Notes: generated from the sequence alone by a model not told the origin. 64,000 bases of DNA from CAIOYC01 sp964243985 (GCA_964243985.1 CAXTHJ010000006.1:13822-77821), one strand, 5' to 3'. Shown: positions 53,902-63,098, numbered from the stretch's first letter. Translations and numbers: made by a program.

Positions 53902-54927
53902 TTGGCCGGGTCAAACAAGGGCGTGCCTCAGCCGTCGCCCGCCTTCTCGCCTATTCCCACCGCCGTCGTGGTGATCGTCGCCTATAATGCGGGGGCGCAT
54001 CTGCAGCGCTGCGTGGACGCATTGGAACGGCAAAGCTTTGGCGATTACGAGGCCATCATCTGGGATAATGCGTCGAGCGACGATGCGGTGGAGCGTCTGC
54101 AGGTCGGCCCGCGGGTGCGGATCGAGCGATGCGGCGAAAACCTGGGGTTCGCCGTCGCCAACAATCGCGCCGCCGCCTTGTCGAAAGCACCGTTCATCGT
54201 CGCGTTGAACCCGGACGCCTTTCCCGAGCCTGATTGGCTGGAGCGGCTAATCGGGGCGGCTGAAACCTATAGCGCCGAAGCGGTGGCGTCTCTCCAGCTC
54301 TCCGACGATGATCCGGATATACTCGACGGGGCGGGGGACTGCATGAGCATCGCCGGGATCGGCTGGCGAGGCGGTTACAGCCACGCTCGGTCCACGGCTC
54401 CGACCGAACCCGTGGAAGTCTTCGCCGCCTGCGCCGCCGCCGCGCTCTACCGACGCGAGACGTTCGAGGCGCTGGGCGGATTCGAGGAGCGGTTCTTCTG
54501 TTACTACGAGGACGTGGACCTGGGTTTTCGGCTGCGGCTCGGCGGCGGGCGCTGCGTTTTGGAGCCCCGCGCCATCGTGCGGCACGTGGGCTCGGCGTCC
54601 AGCGATCAGGTGAGCGGGTTCGCGGAGTATCACGGCACGCGCAACCGGCTCTGGACCTTCCTGAGGGATATGCCGACCATCCTGATGCCTATCGCCCTGC
54701 CGGCGCATATCCTGATCATCGCCTACGTCATGCTGCGCAGTTCTTCCCGCGAGATGTGGGATGCGCGCTGGCGCGGGCTGAAGGACGGCTGGAAAGGCCG
54801 CAAACCGTTCCTTCGTGAACGCCGTTGGTTCCGAGCGCCTCCGGGGCTCCTTCGCACCCTGGCCTGGACGCCGATGGCCATCAGTAAGCGCGGCGTTCAC
54901 ACAAGCTCGATAGTCTTAAAGACCTGA
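53902..54927 (+). CDS. Glycosyltransferase family 2 protein
   Basis: This 341-residue protein has AVVVIVAYNAGAHLQRCVDA, EAIIWDNASSDDAVERL, ENLGFAVANNRAAA, VALNPDAFPEPDWL and a late FCYYEDVDLGFRLRLGG. This is the rhamnosyltransferase-like GT2 layout. Start codons near 53902 are TTG or GTG, so the N terminus is uncertain. It lies before galU, suggesting a role in surface polysaccharide. The donor and acceptor are unknown. Confidence 0.85.
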   Translation: MAGSNKGVPQPSPAFSPIPTAVVVIVAYNAGAHLQRCVDALERQSFGDYEAIIWDNASSDDAVERLQVGPRVRIERCGENLGFAVANNRAAALSKAPFIVALNPDAFPEPDWLERLIGAAETYSAEAVASLQLSDDDPDILDGAGDCMSIAGIGWRGGYSHARSTAPTEPVEVFAACAAAALYRRETFEALGGFEERFFCYYEDVDLGFRLRLGGGRCVLEPRAIVRHVGSASSDQVSGFAEYHGTRNRLWTFLRDMPTILMPIALPAHILIIAYVMLRSSSREMWDARWRGLKDGWKGRKPFLRERRWFRAPPGLLRTLAWTPMAISKRGVHTSSIVLKT

Positions 54928-54993
54928 ACCGAAGTCTCGCAAAAACAGGCGCCGCGACGTAGAGACTTGTCGCAGAACACTACGGGGGATTAA

Positions 54994-55866
54994 ATGAAAC
55001 GCGTCCGCAAAGCCGTCTTTCCCGTCGCGGGTCTTGGCACCCGAATGCTGCCCGCCGCCAAGACCGTGGCCAAGGAGATGTTGACGGTGGTGGACCGGCC
55101 CTTGATCGACTACGTGGTCCGCGAGGCCCGCGAGGCCGGGATCGAGCACTTCATCTTCGTCACCGGCCGCGGCAAGGGGGCGATGGAGGACTATTTCGAC
55201 CATCACGTGGAGCTGGAGGAGACCCTCCGCGCCAAGGGCAAGACGGCGATCCTGGATCAGATGCTGGGCGATCTGCCGAAAGAGGGCGAGATCAGCTATG
55301 TGCGCCAGATGGCGCCCCACGGGCTTGGCCACGCGGTGTGGTGCGCGCGGGACATCGTCGGCGACGAGCCCTTCGCCGTCATCTTGCCCGACATGATCAT
55401 GGACGCCGCGCCCGGCTGCACCGCCCAGGCGTTGAAGGCCCATGAGGATACAGACGGCGGCAATGTGATCGTGGTGGAGCCCTGCCCGCCCGGAATGGCG
55501 CACCAGTACGGGATTGTGGCGCTGGATGGTCAAAACGGGCGGCTCAACAAGATGACCGGCATGGTGGAGAAACCCGCGCCGGGGACCGAGCCCTCCAACC
55601 TGTTCATCTCCGGCCGTTATGTGCTGAATCCGGAAATCTTCAACATCCTCAGCGACAAGCAGCGCGGCGCGGGGGGCGAGATCCAGCTCACCGACGCCAT
55701 GCACAAGCTGATGGGCAGCCAGCCCTTCTACGCCCTGGAATACGAGGGAACGACCTACGACTGCGGCGACAAGATCGGGTGGCTGCGCGCCAACGTGGCC
55801 ATGGCGCTGAAGCGGCCGGACCTCGGCCCCGCCGCGCGGGCCGCCTTCACCGAGCTTTTGCGTTAG
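54994..55866 (+). CDS. galU: UTP-glucose-1-phosphate uridylyltransferase
   Basis: This 290-residue nucleotidyltransferase begins KAVFPVAGLGTRMLPAAKTV and has AKEMLTVVDRPLIDYVV, PFAVILPDMIMD and GGEIQLTDAM, as in GalU. It makes UDP-glucose from UTP and glucose-1-phosphate for polysaccharides and lipids. The gene is full length and intact. Confidence 0.95.
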   Translation: MKRVRKAVFPVAGLGTRMLPAAKTVAKEMLTVVDRPLIDYVVREAREAGIEHFIFVTGRGKGAMEDYFDHHVELEETLRAKGKTAILDQMLGDLPKEGEISYVRQMAPHGLGHAVWCARDIVGDEPFAVILPDMIMDAAPGCTAQALKAHEDTDGGNVIVVEPCPPGMAHQYGIVALDGQNGRLNKMTGMVEKPAPGTEPSNLFISGRYVLNPEIFNILSDKQRGAGGEIQLTDAMHKLMGSQPFYALEYEGTTYDCGDKIGWLRANVAMALKRPDLGPAARAAFTELLR

Positions 55867-55891
55867 TCGCGCCAATCTTTAGAACGACGGC

Positions 55892-56488
55892 ATGATGCAG
55901 CGCCTTCAGGCGATCGTTCTGGCCGGAGGATCGGGCTCCCGATTCGGCGGCGGCAAGCTTCTGGCGCCCTATCGCGGAGGCTCGCTGATCGACGGCGCAC
56001 TCCAGGCCGCGTTCGCTGCGCCGGTGGACAGCGTTATCGTGGTGACAGGTTATAGTCGCGACGACGTCGGCGACTCCGTGACGACTTTCGCCCGTCGCCA
56101 AAACCACCATTCCCGGCTAATTCTGCGGCACGCCGACGACTATGCCGAGGGCATGGCGGCCACGCTCCGCGCCGGCGTCGCCGCTTTGTCGGACGAGACC
56201 GAGGGCGCGTTCGTCTTCCTGGGCGATATGCCGAGCATTCCGGCGGACGTCCCGGCGCGCCTTGCCGCAGAGATCGGGTCACACAGCGCCGCCGCGCCTT
56301 GCTTCGAGGAGATGCAGGGCCATCCGGTGCTGTTCACCCGCCGCCTCTTCCCGGCTCTGATGGCGCTTTCGGGTGATCGGGGCGCCAGGGCGGTGCTCGA
56401 TGGGCTAGGGGACGATCTGGCGCTGATCAACGTGGAAGATGACGGGGTCTTGTTCGACGTGGACCGCTGGTCGGACTTGGCGCGCTGA
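55892..56488 (+). CDS. MobA/MocA-like nucleotidyltransferase
   Basis: This 198-residue protein has AIVLAGGSGSRFGGGKLLAP, VIVVTGYSRDD, a central FVFLGDMPSIPADV and GHPVLFTRRLFP. It belongs to the MocA-like NTP transferases, which add cytidylate or guanylate to molybdopterin. It is 25 bp after galU. A role with a molybdenum hydroxylase is typical of the family, but no such enzyme is in the window. Confidence 0.85.
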   Translation: MMQRLQAIVLAGGSGSRFGGGKLLAPYRGGSLIDGALQAAFAAPVDSVIVVTGYSRDDVGDSVTTFARRQNHHSRLILRHADDYAEGMAATLRAGVAALSDETEGAFVFLGDMPSIPADVPARLAAEIGSHSAAAPCFEEMQGHPVLFTRRLFPALMALSGDRGARAVLDGLGDDLALINVEDDGVLFDVDRWSDLAR

Positions 56489-56535
56489 GGTTGTCGCGAT
56501 GTTCCGAACGCCCGCATCTCCAGATTGGCCACACC

Positions 56536-56970
56536 TTAGGTTTCAGTGAGATTCGGTTCGGAAACCTTTGGGCGCCTGGGGTTTTCCAATGCGGCGCCTA
56601 AGACAAGCGCGACGAGAATAAGATAGCTCGAGATCTCAATGCCGATGAAATATGCCCTGGGTTGCACATGGTGATCCACCAACATGGACAAGTGCATCAG
56701 CAGTTCGAAGATTTGGAAGGCGGCGGCCCAAAGCGGCCAAAACCTCCTCGTTCGAGTCGCGATCCAGACCAGCGCCACCGCTAGTAGGCCATCGATCGTG
56801 AAAACGGCCGATTGGGCGTGATTGAAATCATGACTTGCAACGAGCAGGCTGACCATCCAGTCCAAAAGGATCAGTAGAGCCGCCAAGCGCTCAAGCCCGT
56901 TGTTGCGCCAGACGGCGTATCCACAGGATAGGGCAGCGCACGACACGCTTATGATGGTCGGCCAATACAT
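56536..56970 (-). CDS. Hypothetical integral membrane protein
   Basis: This 144-residue protein has about four hydrophobic helices, including LERLAALLILLDWMVSLLVA and ISSYLILVALVLGAAL. A His/Asp-bearing loop (LVASHDFNHAQS) and a second His region (SMLVDHHVQP) lie between helices. I do not recognise the family. It is transcribed alone. Confidence 0.65.
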   Translation of the reverse strand: MYWPTIISVSCAALSCGYAVWRNNGLERLAALLILLDWMVSLLVASHDFNHAQSAVFTIDGLLAVALVWIATRTRRFWPLWAAAFQIFELLMHLSMLVDHHVQPRAYFIGIEISSYLILVALVLGAALENPRRPKVSEPNLTET

Positions 56971-57019
56971 AGGGCTCTGGCATGGCCGAGAGCTCTATGT
57001 ATTGCAACGTATCGCTGAT

Positions 57020-57400
57020 TTAAGCGGCCTTCTCGACAGTTCTGACGGAATGAAGCTGGCGGCCCATCGGCATAGCTTCGTCAAGCGACGTTGGTTTCGC
57101 TCCGGTCGCACCGTCCGCCACCACATTGATGGCGCCAAGCCCGATTTGGCTTTGGGCGATGCTCAGCTCCTTATGGGTGGCGACGATGTGGTTTCGGGCC
57201 TGCCCCAGCGCCGTCATGGCTTCAATAGCGCGCTCCAGAGCGCCCTGGCCGATCAGGGCGGAGAGGCCGGCGTCGGCGCGGACGGAGGGCATCTGGCCGG
57301 CCAGCTTGGCGGTCAGGGTCAGGGCCGCGTCAATGGCGGTCTCGGCGGCGATCAGGCTGGCGGCGACTTGTTCGGCCGCTTGGCGACGTACTTTGAGCAT
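57020..57400 (-). CDS. Hypothetical helical protein (126 residues)
   Basis: This mostly alpha-helical, alanine-rich protein begins MLKVRRQAAEQVAASLIAAE and continues with ALERAIEAMTALGQARNHIV and THKELSIAQSQIGLGA. No membrane segment or signal is seen. The GC-rich third positions support coding. The family is unknown. It lies upstream of no obvious partner on its strand. Confidence 0.65.
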   Translation of the reverse strand: MLKVRRQAAEQVAASLIAAETAIDAALTLTAKLAGQMPSVRADAGLSALIGQGALERAIEAMTALGQARNHIVATHKELSIAQSQIGLGAINVVADGATGAKPTSLDEAMPMGRQLHSVRTVEKAA

Positions 57401-57486
57401 GAGAGTCCCCTTCGCGCGGGCTAGGCCGGCGCGTCCAATGGATAAATTGATGTGGAATGCGGTCGCCGCCGCGCGGTCGACCTATT

Positions 57487-58221
57487 TCAAACGAGGTCTT
57501 TGAGGGCGTGAAGGCCGGCCAGCACGGCGCCGAACCCAAGGGCCGACCCGATGACGATGGCGAGGATGTAGCCCAGCCGTTGAAGGAGGCTTAGGTCATT
57601 GCGCCCTCCTCCGTGTCCGACCCGCCGGCGTCGGGATGGAAGGTCTCGTCCATCAGCACCGAGGCGATGCAGAGCACCTCCCGCAAAACCGATTCCGGCG
57701 GCTTGAACGCTGCCTGCTTGCGGGTGGCCGAAACCAGGGCCGGAACCAAGGCGCGCTGACGGTCCGTCACCGCCAAATCGGAAAGTTGCCGCTCCAGTTC
57801 GTCCCAGCTGAAGGTCAGGGTCTGGGACCCGCTCCGGGGCGAAAGCTCGGTCTTGAACAGCAGCACCCGACCCGTTTCCGGGTAGGTCTTCGCCATGTGT
57901 TTCGGATCGCTCATCCGCCCCCCCTCGATGGGAAGGATCAAGCCCGAGGGGATCGAGGACGCCTATCCTGATCGGCTTCCCTCCTGATTCAGTGGGGATG
58001 GCGGCATGGGTGGCGACGAGGCGGGCGGCGTCACGGCGGGTGTCGACGCCCAGGCGCTCGCGCGCCTTATCCAGGTGCTGGTCGACCGTGTGCTTGGAGA
58101 TGCCGAGACGGCGGGCGATCTCCTTGGACGACAGATGCTGATCGACCAGAAGCAAGCATTCCCGCTCACGCGGGGTCAGGAGGTTGAGGACCGGGTCAGG
58201 TCCATGCCCAATTTCCCTCAT
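57487..58221 (-). CDS. LuxR-type helix-turn-helix protein with C-terminal membrane helix
   Basis: The 244-residue open frame starts with a LuxR-type DNA-binding domain (LTPRERECLLLVDQHLSSKE, then IARRLGISKHTVDQHL). A helix, LGYILAIVIGSALGFGAVLA, ends it. The linker of about 130 residues is Gly/Arg/Asp-rich, and a second frame (57591-57914) with strong coding bias lies inside it. I recall alphaproteobacterial LuxR proteins with such a terminal helix, so a membrane-tethered regulator is plausible. Alternatively only the N-terminal part is real. Confidence 0.6.
   Translation of the reverse strand: MREIGHGPDPVLNLLTPRERECLLLVDQHLSSKEIARRLGISKHTVDQHLDKARERLGVDTRRDAARLVATHAAIPTESGGKPIRIGVLDPLGLDPSHRGGADERSETHGEDLPGNGSGAAVQDRAFAPERVPDPDLQLGRTGAATFRFGGDGPSARLGSGPGFGHPQAGSVQAAGIGFAGGALHRLGADGRDLPSRRRRVGHGGGRNDLSLLQRLGYILAIVIGSALGFGAVLAGLHALKDLV
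57591..57914 (-). CDS. Hypothetical protein encoded in the +1 frame inside the LuxR frame
   Basis: From ATG 57914 a 107-residue frame reads MSDPKHMAKTYPETGRVLLF, then SQTLTFSWDELERQLSDLA, and ends at TAA 57591. By my count 90 of 107 codons end in G or C (about 84%), typical of real genes here. The overlapping LuxR frame has far fewer. The family is not recognised. It covers the LuxR linker completely. Confidence 0.65.
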   Translation of the reverse strand: MSDPKHMAKTYPETGRVLLFKTELSPRSGSQTLTFSWDELERQLSDLAVTDRQRALVPALVSATRKQAAFKPPESVLREVLCIASVLMDETFHPDAGGSDTEEGAMT

Positions 58222-58293
58222 AGAGAGAAAATTATACGCAATTCAACCTTAGAGTCTATAGATGTCGGCGAGGCGCCTTTAGTATACCGCCTT

Positions 58294-59745
58294 TTAAAGG
58301 CCAAGGCCGCCGAAGCAGGCATATTTGATGTTGAGGTAATCCTCCACGCCATATTTCGACCCCTCCCGACCAACCCCGGAGTCTTTATAGCCGCCGAACG
58401 GCGCGACCTCGGTGGTGACCAACCCTTCGTTGACGCCGACGATACCGTATTCCAGCCGTTCCATCACGCGAAAGCTACGACCGAGATCGCGGGTATAGAA
58501 GTAGGCGGCGAGGCCGAATTCAGTATCGTTGGCCATGCGGATCGCCTGGTCTTCGCTCTCGAATCTGAAGAGCGGCGCCAGGGGACCGAACGTCTCTTCC
58601 CGCGCCACGATCATGTCGGGCGTGACGTCGGTGAGTAGGGTCGGCTCGAAGAAGCTGCCGCCGAGTTGGTGGCGATGACCGCCAAGAGCGACCTTGGCGC
58701 CCTTGGCCACGGCGTCGGCGATATGGGCCTCCACCTTCTTCACTCCGTCCTCGTTGATGAGGGGGCCCTGGGTGACGCCCTCCTCCAGCCCGTCGCCAAC
58801 CTTCAGCTTGGAAATGGCGGTCGCGAACGTGTTGGCGAAGGCGTCGTAGACGCCGGCCTGCACCAGCATCCGGTTGGCGCAGACGCAAGTCTGGCCGGAG
58901 TTGCGGAACTTCGAGGCCATCGCCCCTTCCACTGCCGCATCCAGATCGGCGTCGTCGAAAACGATGAAGGGCGCGTTCCCGCCTAGCTCCATCGACACCT
59001 TCTTCATGTGCGCCATGGCGTTCGAGGCCAGTTTCTTGCCCACCGCCGTGGAGCCAGTGAAGCTGATTTTGCGCAGAAGCGGGTTCTCGCACATCTCCGC
59101 CGCGATCTCGGCGGCCGAGCCGGTGAGGATGTTGATCACGCCCTTGGGAACTCCAGCCTCCTGCGCCAACACGCCGATCGCGAGCGCAGAATAAGGCGTC
59201 TGCGTCGCCGGTTTGATGACGATGGGGCACCCCGCCGCCAGCGCGGGGCCGAGCTTTCGAGCGATCATGCTGCTCGGGAAGTTCCACGGGCTGATGGCGC
59301 CCACCACCCCCACCGGCTCCTTCGTGACGAACAGACGCTTGCCTTTCCAGGGCGAGGGAATGATGTCGCCGTAGAGCCGCTTTCCCTCCTCCGCGAACCA
59401 TCGGATGTAGCCCGCGCTGATGGTCAGCTCGCCCCTGGCTTCGATCAGCGATTTGCCCATTTCGATGGTGAGGAGCCGCGCGAGGGCCTCCCGATGCTGG
59501 TCCATCAGATCGCAGAGCTTGTGCATCAGCTTGGCGCGCTCGGCGGCGGTGGTGTCGCGCCACGCCGGCAAGGCGGCGTGCGCGGCGTCGATGGCGGCGG
59601 CGGTCTCGACCCGGCCGCAGCGGGGAACGGTACCGATGATCTCGCCCGTAGCGGGGTTGTTCACCTCCATCGTCGCGCCGGACTCAGCGCCTCGCCAGGC
59701 GCCGCCGATGAAGCATTGCTCTTTCTGGAACGGCAGCAGCGACAT
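58294..59745 (-). CDS. gabD: NAD(P)-dependent succinate-semialdehyde dehydrogenase
   Basis: This 483-residue aldehyde dehydrogenase has VGVVGAISPWNFPSSMIARK, SFTGSTAVGKKLA, Glu in SMELGGNAPFIVFDDADLD and Cys in NSGQTCVCANR, and ends AAYFYTRDLGRS, GVGREGSKYG. Length and motifs fit GabD. The ATG at 59745 has GGAGG upstream. It would oxidise succinate semialdehyde to succinate. It is transcribed alone. Confidence 0.87.
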   Translation of the reverse strand: MSLLPFQKEQCFIGGAWRGAESGATMEVNNPATGEIIGTVPRCGRVETAAAIDAAHAALPAWRDTTAAERAKLMHKLCDLMDQHREALARLLTIEMGKSLIEARGELTISAGYIRWFAEEGKRLYGDIIPSPWKGKRLFVTKEPVGVVGAISPWNFPSSMIARKLGPALAAGCPIVIKPATQTPYSALAIGVLAQEAGVPKGVINILTGSAAEIAAEMCENPLLRKISFTGSTAVGKKLASNAMAHMKKVSMELGGNAPFIVFDDADLDAAVEGAMASKFRNSGQTCVCANRMLVQAGVYDAFANTFATAISKLKVGDGLEEGVTQGPLINEDGVKKVEAHIADAVAKGAKVALGGHRHQLGGSFFEPTLLTDVTPDMIVAREETFGPLAPLFRFESEDQAIRMANDTEFGLAAYFYTRDLGRSFRVMERLEYGIVGVNEGLVTTEVAPFGGYKDSGVGREGSKYGVEDYLNIKYACFGGLGL

Positions 59746-59978
59746 AGGACCCTCCAACGCGATCCAACGCGGGCTGAACGGCGCCGCCTGGTCTTAAGCC
59801 AGAGTCAACGCATAGACGACATGGGAGACGCCTGGCGGCTCGTGCGCCACTTCACCCTTTTTCTCATCAAGGATATGGCCGCTCGTGGCTCGGCACTTGT
59901 CTACCTCTGCCTCACCCGCCATTGACCCGTTATGAGACAACAGATCCGTCAGGTCTATCTGTGAGCGTGCGTGACAGA

Positions 59979-60980
59979 ATGATCACTTTAACGCTCATCG
60001 AGGCCGAAGCCCTGGCCATCAGCGCCCTCGTCGCCAATCGCACCAGCCCCGCCAACGCCGGGCCCACCGCCCGCGCCCTAGTCTCGGCGGAGGCGGATGG
60101 GCAGAGGGGCCACGGCCTCTCCCGCATCCCGTCCTACGCCGCGCAGGTCAAGGCGGGAAAGGTGGACGGCTTCGCCACCCCGAGCGTGCAGCAGACGGCG
60201 GATGCAGCGATCGTCGTCGACGGCGGCCTAGGCTTCGCCTATCCGGCCATCGACCTTGCCCAGGAAACCTTGGCGCCTCTGACCCACAAGACCGGGATCG
60301 CCGCCGCCGCCATCCGCCGTTCGCACCACTTCGGCCAAGCCGGCGCCCATGCGGAAAAGCTGGCGCGGCAAGGCCTGATCGCGCTGGTGTTCGGCAATGC
60401 GCCCAAGGCCATGCCGTTTTGGGGCGGCAAGGCGCCGGCCATCGGCACCAATCCCATAGCCTTCGCCTGCCCGACGCCGGGCGCCGACCCTCTGGTGATC
60501 GATCTCGCCATGTCGGTGGTGGCCCGGGGTAAGATCATGACCGCGCAGCAGAAGGGCGAGACGATCCCGCAGGGCTGGGCCGTGGACGACAAGGGCCACC
60601 CCACCACCGACGCTTCAGCCGCCATGAAGGGCGCCATGCTACCGATCGGCGGGGCAAAGGGCTCGGCCCTGGCCTTGATGGTGGAGATCTTGGCGGCGGC
60701 GCTGACCGGCTCCGCCTTTGGGTGGGAGGCGTCCTCCCTCTTCGACGCCCAGGGGGAGCCGCCGAACCTTGGACACACGATCATCGCTATCGATCCGGCG
60801 CGGCTGTCGGGCGGTCATTTCCTTGGACGCATGAGCGTCTTGCTCGGCGCGATGGAAGCGGAGGAGAACGTGCGCTTACCCGGATCGTCCGGCCTCGCCG
60901 CCCGCCGTCGAGCTGCTGAGTGCGGGATCACTATCCCAACCAAACTCAATCAGGACATCAGGGCCCTGTCCAGCGCGTGA
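59979..60980 (+). CDS. Malate/L-lactate dehydrogenase-family (Ldh_2) oxidoreductase
   Basis: This 333-residue protein has GHGLSRIPSYAAQVKAG, the catalytic-region AIRRSHHFGQAGAHAEKLA, PIAFACPTPG and LPIGGAKGSALALMVEILA, the Ldh_2/YlbC-like landmarks. It uses NAD(P) with a 2-hydroxy or imino acid substrate such as malate, lactate, ureidoglycolate or delta1-piperideine-2-carboxylate. The ATG at 59979 is chosen; a GTG at 59961 is possible. Confidence 0.82.
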   Translation: MITLTLIEAEALAISALVANRTSPANAGPTARALVSAEADGQRGHGLSRIPSYAAQVKAGKVDGFATPSVQQTADAAIVVDGGLGFAYPAIDLAQETLAPLTHKTGIAAAAIRRSHHFGQAGAHAEKLARQGLIALVFGNAPKAMPFWGGKAPAIGTNPIAFACPTPGADPLVIDLAMSVVARGKIMTAQQKGETIPQGWAVDDKGHPTTDASAAMKGAMLPIGGAKGSALALMVEILAAALTGSAFGWEASSLFDAQGEPPNLGHTIIAIDPARLSGGHFLGRMSVLLGAMEAEENVRLPGSSGLAARRRAAECGITIPTKLNQDIRALSSA

Positions 60981-60987
60981 GCGGCGT

Positions 60988-61098
60988 TTAGATCGGCAGA
61001 ATGCTCGACGCCAGCCACCCCGCCACGGCGGCGGTCGCCGTCACCAGGCCGATAGCCGTCCAGGCGAAAACAAGCTCGCGGTGTTCGCTCTTCATCAT
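60988..61098 (-). CDS. Small membrane protein (36 residues)
   Basis: This ATG-started peptide begins MMKSEHRELVFAWTAIGLV and continues with an alanine-rich hydrophobic helix ending in ILPI. GAGGAG sits about 7 nt before the start. One transmembrane helix is predicted. The function is unknown; the clear ribosome site supports translation. Confidence 0.6.
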   Translation of the reverse strand: MMKSEHRELVFAWTAIGLVTATAAVAGWLASSILPI

Positions 61099-61205
61099 GC
61101 CGCTCTCCTCGGTCTCTCGCCCCATCACGACCCTAGAAATGGAAAGTGGCGAAGATATTGCGTTAGTGCGCCCGGATTGAAACCTTTGGCTCATTGTGTA
61201 GGCGC

Positions 61206-61508
61206 CTAGGACGGGGTTTGCGACGTGTTCGGAGCGGGTTTGGGTTGCGAGGGCCCTGTGTCGAAGGTTTGAGACGCGGCGGCCTTGGAGTCTCCGGACG
61301 TGTGGGCGGCCGCGTTCATCTTACCGGCCTGGGTGCTCCAGATGCCGAACATCACCACGACGGCGAGGAGGGTGGAGACGGCGAGCACGACGAACATATG
61401 CATGCCTCGCCGGCCCTGTTTCACCTGACGCTCGGGGATCATCTGCCCGTCGCCGGCGTCGTTTACGGGGGGAACGGCTCTGGCAGGGGTTGGCGTGAGG
61501 TTGGACAT
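61206..61508 (-). CDS. Hypothetical single-pass membrane protein
   Basis: This 100-residue protein has a polar N terminus, a basic QVKQGRRGMHM, one helix (FVVLAVSTLLAVVVMFGIW) and a Ser/Pro-rich C-terminal tail ending TSQTPS. The start has GGAGG upstream. It probably has a cytoplasmic N terminus and periplasmic tail. The family is not recognised. It is 48 bp downstream of rimO on the same strand. Confidence 0.65.
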   Translation of the reverse strand: MSNLTPTPARAVPPVNDAGDGQMIPERQVKQGRRGMHMFVVLAVSTLLAVVVMFGIWSTQAGKMNAAAHTSGDSKAAASQTFDTGPSQPKPAPNTSQTPS

Positions 61509-61555
61509 GGCTCGCCTCCTTTGACTATCGAACACCCAGAGGCGGAGCGTGTTCC

Positions 61556-62941
61556 CTAAAAGCGGGAGATCACCCGGTGCATGCGTCGAGCCGGCTGCGG
61601 CGCGGCGTTGCGGAGGCGGAAGTCGACGGGGGTGGCGTGCAGGTCGAACGCCTCTGCGCTATCCACCTTCACCTTGACCAGATCGCCGGGGCGCAGCGCA
61701 TGGCCGGGGGTGACGAACACCTTGCCGTCGATCTCCGGCGCGTCGGCTTTCGAGCGGCAGATGGCGAGGCCGTCGCCCCGCACCTGGTCCACCAGCACCT
61801 CAATGGTCCTGCCGACCTTCTTCTTGAGTTTGGCGCGGCTGATCCGCTCGGCGGCGGCCATAAAGCGGGCGCGGCGGTCCTGTTTGACCGCTTCGGGCAC
61901 ATGGTCCGGCAGGCTCTGCGCGGCGGCGCCCTGCACGTTCTCGTAGGCGAAGCAGCCGACACGATCGAGCTGCGCTTCATCCAGCCAGTTCAGGAGGTAT
62001 TGGAAATCGTCCTCCGTCTCGCCGGGGAAGCCGACCACGAAGGTGGAGCGGATGACGATCTCCGGGCAGATGGCGCGCCATTTGGCGAGGCGCTCCAGCA
62101 CCTTGGCGTCGCTGGCGGGGCGCTTCATGGCTTTCAGCACGCGGGGGCTGGCGTGCTGGAAGGGGATGTCGAGGTAGGGGAGGAGCTTGCCCTCAGCCAT
62201 CAGCGGGATCACTGCATCCACATGCGGGTAGGGATAGACGTAGTGCAGCCGCACCCAGACGCCGAGTTCCCCGAGACCCCGGCAAAGGTCCTCTAGATTG
62301 GCTTTCCAGGCCTCGCCGCGCCACGCGCTCTCGGCGTAGCGGATATCGAGGCCGTAAGCGGAGGTGTCCTGCGCCACCACCAGCAATTCCTTCACGCCGG
62401 ACGCGGCCAGCGCCTCGGCTTCGGCCAAGACCTCGCCGATGGGGCGGGAGGCGAGATCGCCTCTGAGGCTCGGGATAATGCAGAAGGAACAGCGGTGGTC
62501 GCACCCCTCCGAGATCTTCAGATAGGCGTAGTGCCTGGGCGTCAGCTTGATCCCCGCCTCCGGCACGGGGACGAGCTCGGCGAAGGGGTCGCGGGGCGCG
62601 GCGACATGCACCGCGTCCATAACCGCCTCGGTCTGGTGCGCGCCGGTGACGGCGGCGAGGGTGGGGAAGCGCGCTTTGAGGAGTTCGGTCTCGCCGCCGA
62701 GACAGCCGGTGACGATCACCGGGCGGCCCGAGGCCTGCGCCTCCGCGATGGCCTCCAGGCTCTCCTCCCGCGCCGAATCGATGAAGGCGCAGGTGTTGAC
62801 CACGATGGCGTCCGACCCGTCGTAGCTCGGCGAAGTCTCATACCCCTCGGCGCGCAGGCGCGTCAGGATCCGCTCGGAATCCACCAGCGCCTTGGGACAG
62901 CCGAGACTAACCATGCCGATCTTTTTGGGGATAGCGTTCAC
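61556..62941 (-). CDS. rimO: Ribosomal protein S12 methylthiotransferase
   Basis: This 461-residue radical-SAM enzyme has KIGMVSLGCPKALVDSERIL at the N terminus (first cluster) and the CxxxCxxC motif in EGCDHRCSFCIIPSLRG. A TRAM-like C-terminal domain follows. It methylthiolates the conserved Asp of ribosomal protein S12. The protein is full length and intact. Confidence 0.95.
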   Translation of the reverse strand: MNAIPKKIGMVSLGCPKALVDSERILTRLRAEGYETSPSYDGSDAIVVNTCAFIDSAREESLEAIAEAQASGRPVIVTGCLGGETELLKARFPTLAAVTGAHQTEAVMDAVHVAAPRDPFAELVPVPEAGIKLTPRHYAYLKISEGCDHRCSFCIIPSLRGDLASRPIGEVLAEAEALAASGVKELLVVAQDTSAYGLDIRYAESAWRGEAWKANLEDLCRGLGELGVWVRLHYVYPYPHVDAVIPLMAEGKLLPYLDIPFQHASPRVLKAMKRPASDAKVLERLAKWRAICPEIVIRSTFVVGFPGETEDDFQYLLNWLDEAQLDRVGCFAYENVQGAAAQSLPDHVPEAVKQDRRARFMAAAERISRAKLKKKVGRTIEVLVDQVRGDGLAICRSKADAPEIDGKVFVTPGHALRPGDLVKVKVDSAEAFDLHATPVDFRLRNAAPQPARRMHRVISRF

Positions 62942-62961
62942 GCGGTCACTTGTTCCAAATT

Positions 62962-63050
62962 CCGCTCATCCCGGCGGAAGCCGGGACCCAGTCCTGTCCA
63001 GCGAAGCGCACCGGCTCTCCCTGGGTCCCGGCTTCCGCCGGGATGAGCGG
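62962..63050. repeat. Perfect 30-bp inverted repeat, REP-like intergenic palindrome
   Basis: Arms at 62962-62991 and 63021-63050 are exact reverse complements (30 of 30) around a 29-nt loop. The inner sequence contains GCGGAAGCCGGGACCCAG, a type of palindrome I recall as widespread between genes of Caulobacterales and sphingomonads. It lies between two left-pointing genes and may form a terminator or a RAYT-type mobile palindrome. Confidence 0.85.
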
Positions 63051-63098
63051 ATATAGGGGATAATCGGGCGCGGGTCATCGCGGCAGTTGGGTCGCGCA

